Source of the DNA: Baffinella frigidus
Lineage: Eukaryota > Cryptophyceae > Cryptomonadales > Baffinellaceae
Assembly: GCA_026770585.1 (NCBI GenBank)
Contig: MU646389.1
Location: 850,901-866,476 of the forward strand
Reading direction: 5' to 3'
Length of the DNA: 15,576 nt
A model generated the notes under the pieces. That model made no database searches. It saw only the letters and a program-made list of their open reading frames with translations, and was not told the origin of the DNA. Each line of letters opens with the position of its first letter. Position 1 is the stretch's first letter. This document shows, in pieces, positions 13,577 through 15,576 of the stretch. A program made the position numbers and the translations under genes.

Positions 13577-13736
13577 TAGGGTAAAAGCCTGAAAATGGGG
13601 TAGTTAGGCCTACGGCATTGCCTAGGACCTCCTACCGTAGGCCGAGACTTTTTGGTCCTAGGATCCCTCTGCCTACGGTAGGAGGTCCTAGGCAATGCCG
13701 CAGGCCTAACTACCCCCTTTTCAGGCCGTTAGCCTA
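13577..13736. mobile_element. Foldback element with CCTAGGACC core
   Basis: TAGGGTAAAAGCCTGAAAAT at the left pairs with TTTTCAGGCCGTTAGCCTA at the right, and the inner CCTACGGCATTGCCTAGGAC is mirrored exactly. The core is shared with 2318-2478 but the outer arms are unrelated. Confidence 0.75.
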
Positions 13737-13954
13737 TGAACCTTCGCGGTTCCGTCAGTCATGAATCGACCCCTCTCTGTCTTCCGGCAGAAAAATGGCG
13801 TTTTGTCCGCTAGCCTACTCCCCCTCCTCCTCCCCACCGCCACCTTGCGTGTGGTGTGCACGATGCAACCCTGTGTAGGATGACCGGAGTGACTTTACAC
13901 AGTCACGTCCACTCCTCACCACTACCTTGCGGGAGGTGATCACGATGCAGGATG

Positions 13955-14128
13955 TCACGACCCTGTAGAGTGTATCCGACATCTGGCCACGACCCCATAC
14001 AAGTGTGTCTGACACGCAGTCACGACCCCATACACTGTGCCTGACATCCAGCCACGACCCCATACAGTGTGTCTAACACCCAGTCACGACCTCATACACT
14101 GTGTCCGACACCCAGTCACGCCCCAACA
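13955..14128. repeat. Minisatellite of 31-33 bp units with branch-point-like CTGAC
   Basis: Units read approximately GTGTCTGACACCCAGTCACG then ACCCCATACACT. About five units end against the first exon 3 head. A further block is at 14321-14434. I see no gene in 13737-13954. Confidence 0.75.
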
Positions 14129-14129
14129 T

Positions 14130-14178
14130 GATGGCGTCCCTAGACCTGGGCTTGATAGCATCGACGGTCGACGCGACC
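14130..14178 (+). pseudogene. Exon 3 head, copy 1 (acceptor lost)
   Basis: GATGGCGTCCCTAGACCTGG resembles the true exon 3 start, but the preceding bases are CCCAACAT instead of CCCACAG. Two substitutions change amino acids (Ser to Gly, Ala to Val), and the match stops at GACGCGACCGA. Confidence 0.75.
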
Positions 14179-14266
14179 GAACGATTCAGTCTGAATTTTT
14201 CTGGTTCAAATAAAGTTGAGCTGGCGAAAAAGAGTCGTTCTAACAGAGTCTTTCCACCCCCCGCTG

Positions 14267-14320
14267 GATGGCGTCCCTAGACCTGAGCTTGATAGCATCG
14301 ACGGCCGACGCGCGCGAGAA
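14267..14320 (+). pseudogene. Exon 3 head, copy 2 (acceptor lost)
   Basis: It is identical to exon 3 for its first 53 bases or so (GATGGCGTCCCTAGACCTGA to GCGCGCGAGAA), then jumps into CCCAGTCACGACC of the minisatellite. The acceptor AG is replaced by CCGCTG. It is too short and lacks a donor. Confidence 0.8.
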
Positions 14321-14434
14321 CCCAGTCACGACCCCATACACGTTTGTCTGACACCCAGTCACGACCCCATACCAGCGTGTCCCACACCAAGTCACGACCC
14401 CACACAGTGTGTCTGACACCCAGTCACGCCCCCA
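14321..14434. repeat. Second minisatellite block before exon 3
   Basis: Four units of the CCCAGTCACGACCCCATAC repeat lead to the functional acceptor of exon 3. The last unit supplies CTGAC and the pyrimidine tract. Confidence 0.75.
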
Positions 14435-14437
14435 CAG

Positions 14438-14567
14438 GATGGCGTCCCTAGACCTGAGCTTGATAGCATCGACGGCCGACGCGCGCGAGAAGCTCAAGGA
14501 CTTTGTGCCGGACGCGGCTGTTCGCGAATTCGTCCTCACCAACCTCACCCTCGATGCCGTGTCCAAG
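14438..14567 (+). CDS. ABHD11/YbfF-type hydrolase, exon 3
   Basis: The acceptor CCCCCACAG is followed by G, which completes the Gly codon from exon 2, then MASLDLSLIASTADAREKLK DFVPDAAVREFVLTNLTLDA VSK (residues 226-268). A helical cap region followed by VREFVLTNL corresponds to the (V/I)xxFLL.N segment of ABHD11/YbfF proteins. The donor is placed at AAG|GTTCCG by analogy with AAG|GTTTCC of exon 1, but the frame stays open to 14609, so the 3' boundary is uncertain. The C-terminal part with the catalytic His is absent from the window; the remaining bases to 15576 show only a decayed further copy of this exon. Confidence 0.75.
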
Positions 14568-14586
14568 GTTCCGCCCCCCCCCGCAG

Positions 14587-14754
14587 GATTTAATCCCGCC
14601 GAGTATGCATAATGAATACGATTTTGGTGTATCTTAAGGGGTGTAAATAAGACAGTCGTCTATCTAGACTTCATTTAGAGCCTCAAGATACACCAAAATC
14701 GAACCGGAGATCCCCGAAATCGTATTCATGATGAATACTCGCCCGGATGAGATT
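14587..14754. mobile_element. G-family (GAGTAT) TIR element, copy 1
   Basis: Terminal arms GAGTATGCATAATGAATACG and CGTATTCATGATGAATACTC pair, with weaker pairing outward (GATTTAATCCC against GGATGAGATTC). Inside is a 17-bp perfect stem (CGATTTTGGTGTATCTT at 14619-14635 with its complement at 14685-14701). The element starts right after CGCAG, so the open frame past exon 3 ends inside it. Confidence 0.7.
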
Positions 14755-14840
14755 CTTGGAGGGGGCATTCCAACACGAAAGTTGGAGCCATTGCACCAAG
14801 GAGCCGCCCCTCTAGCTCGTGGGGACAACGGCCCACACGG

Positions 14841-15002
14841 TGCATTTCATCCCGGTGAGTATTTCTGAGAAATACGATTTCGGGGATCTCCGATTCGATT
14901 TGCAACGAAAATTACTATACGGACGTGACTGAAAATGTCCGGCGTGTAGTAATTTTCGTTGCCAGGATCGTATTTCTCAGAAATACTACCCAGGATGAGA
15001 TT
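14841..15002. mobile_element. G-family TIR element, copy 2
   Basis: GAGTATTTCTGAGAAATACG and CGTATTTCTCAGAAATACTA pair, and ATTTCATCCC pairs outward with GGATGAGATT. Its loop has a C-like stem (GCAACGAAAATTACTA with TAGTAATTTTCGTTGC). The block CGGGGATCTCCG inside it is inverted relative to copy 1. No gene is seen between the two copies. Confidence 0.7.
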
Positions 15003-15114
15003 ACGAAGCGGCCACGCTACATCTAGCGTGGTACGTGACCGAAGTTGCACCGGAAAAGTTGATTGGCTCGAGGCAAGTTGACTTTTGATGACAGGGTCGT
15101 AGCCCACCGTGCGA

Positions 15115-15382
15115 GACGCGGCTGTTCGCGAGTTTCGTTAGAAAAGGCCGCAGTTTCTGGACCCTTGTTTGACCATCAATTGATGGTCTAAGGGGTCCTT
15201 AGACCATCAACTTGATGGTCAAAACTTCGCAAATGAGTTTTAAAAATCCGTAGTTTAAAAATTTGTACCAGGAATTGACTTTTGGACTTAATCAAGGGGC
15301 CAGAAACTGGGGCCTTTTCTAATTAAGTTGGTCCACACCAACCCCATCCTCGACTCCGCGTCCAAGGTGCCGCCCCCCCACG
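15115..15382 (+). pseudogene. Decayed exon 3 copy, split by a TIR element
   Basis: GACGCGGCTGTTCGCGAGTT at the left matches exon 3 (DAAVREF) but has a 1-bp insertion that shifts the frame. The match resumes at about 15331 with GTCCACACCAACCCC and CTCGACTCCGCGTCCAAGG, followed by TGCCGCCCCCCCACGCAG as after exon 3. Between them is the element at 15141-15319. Confidence 0.75.
15141..15319. mobile_element. GAAAAGGCC TIR element inserted in an exon 3 copy, TA-flanked
   Basis: GAAAAGGCCGCAGTTTCTGG and CCAGAAACTGGGGCCTTTTC are inverted ends with TA at 15139-15140 and 15320-15321. The interior has paired TTGACCATCAATTGATGGTC-type hairpins, a TTTGTACCAGG word and TTGACTTTTGG. It has no coding capacity. 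Confidence 0.85.
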
Positions 15383-15576
15383 CAGGATAACGCGACGTTT
15401 CGCTTTAAAAGTAATTCGTGGTACACATTCCACATTGTTGCGCCAGCGGGATTTTGACTTTTGGCGCATTTATGGTACACATTTGGCGCACATCTCTAGA
15501 GTCAGCCTTGGGCAAATTCGCACTTGTGGCGTGTCGGGACGTAGTCTAGCGCGGTTCGATTCTCTGTGAGAGCGAC
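15383..15576. other. No feature recognised
   Basis: Apart from TTTTGACTTTTGGCGCAT and two GGTACACATT words, which recur elsewhere in the window, I see no exon, TIR pair or tandem repeat. Confidence 0.5.

Larger units (their letters stand above)
11988..14437 (+). other. Hydrolase intron 2, filled with repeats and exon copies
   Basis: The intron of about 2,450 bp runs from GTGACT to CCCCCACAG. The acceptor is preceded by CTGAC, a good branch-point match, about 25 bases upstream. It contains an exon 2 copy, B, H-half, I and E elements, a CCTAGGACC foldback, a 31-33 bp minisatellite and two broken exon 3 heads. An alternative is that some of this is intergenic sequence in an assembly of paralogues. 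Confidence 0.6.

Noticed and set aside
1-15576. A transposase gene for the TIR elements
   Set aside because: I looked for a long frame with catalytic DDE-type spacing in both strands and found none. All elements here are under about 300 bp.

Overview
The window looks like nuclear DNA of a repeat-rich eukaryotic microbe, most likely an alga or related protist. It has spliced genes with GT-AG introns, telomere-like CCCCTAA and TTTAGGG tracts, and very dense short inverted-repeat elements. There is no bacterial operon structure, no ribosome-binding-site pattern, no tRNA or rRNA and no CRISPR array. The species cannot be fixed from the sequence. A cryptophyte-like or other large-genome alga is only a guess.

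Layout. Bases 1-54 are degenerate telomere-like repeats running into a possible terminal exon (57-192). From about 200 to 8600 the window is almost entirely short non-autonomous elements with terminal inverted repeats (TIRs), usually flanked by the dinucleotide TA, mixed with minisatellites. I separate at least eleven families by their ends: A (CAGGGGTACC), B (TCCCTTAAG), C (TCCGGGG), D (GATAGACTC), E (GAGC), F (TCTCAG), G (GAGTAT), H (CCACCAACC), I (CCACGCAGGG), J (CCACGCCAG) and L (AGCTCTGCC). No transposase gene is visible. One A element has a TA target duplication supported by an empty site in the neighbouring tandem repeat unit, and a B element is nested inside that same A element.

From 8600 to the end the same elements sit around and inside genes. 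A probable minus-strand exon (8698-8817) encodes a hydrophobic segment resembling the Spec3/Stum membrane domain. A clearly recognisable plus-strand gene for an ABHD11/YbfF-type alpha/beta hydrolase begins near 9575. I place exons at 9575-10135, 11875-11987 and 14438-14567; reading phases agree across both introns and together give 268 codons. The serine nucleophile and the acidic residue of the triad are present. The histidine-bearing C-terminus lies beyond the window.

The main oddity is the hydrolase locus. Its introns (about 1.7 and 2.45 kb) are filled with TIR elements and with partial copies of the gene's own exons: two fragments of exon 2, two decayed heads of exon 3 with broken splice acceptors, and a further exon 3 copy split by a TIR element. 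A minisatellite that carries the presumed branch point abuts the exon 3 copies. The locus looks like a record of repeated local exon duplication combined with element insertion.
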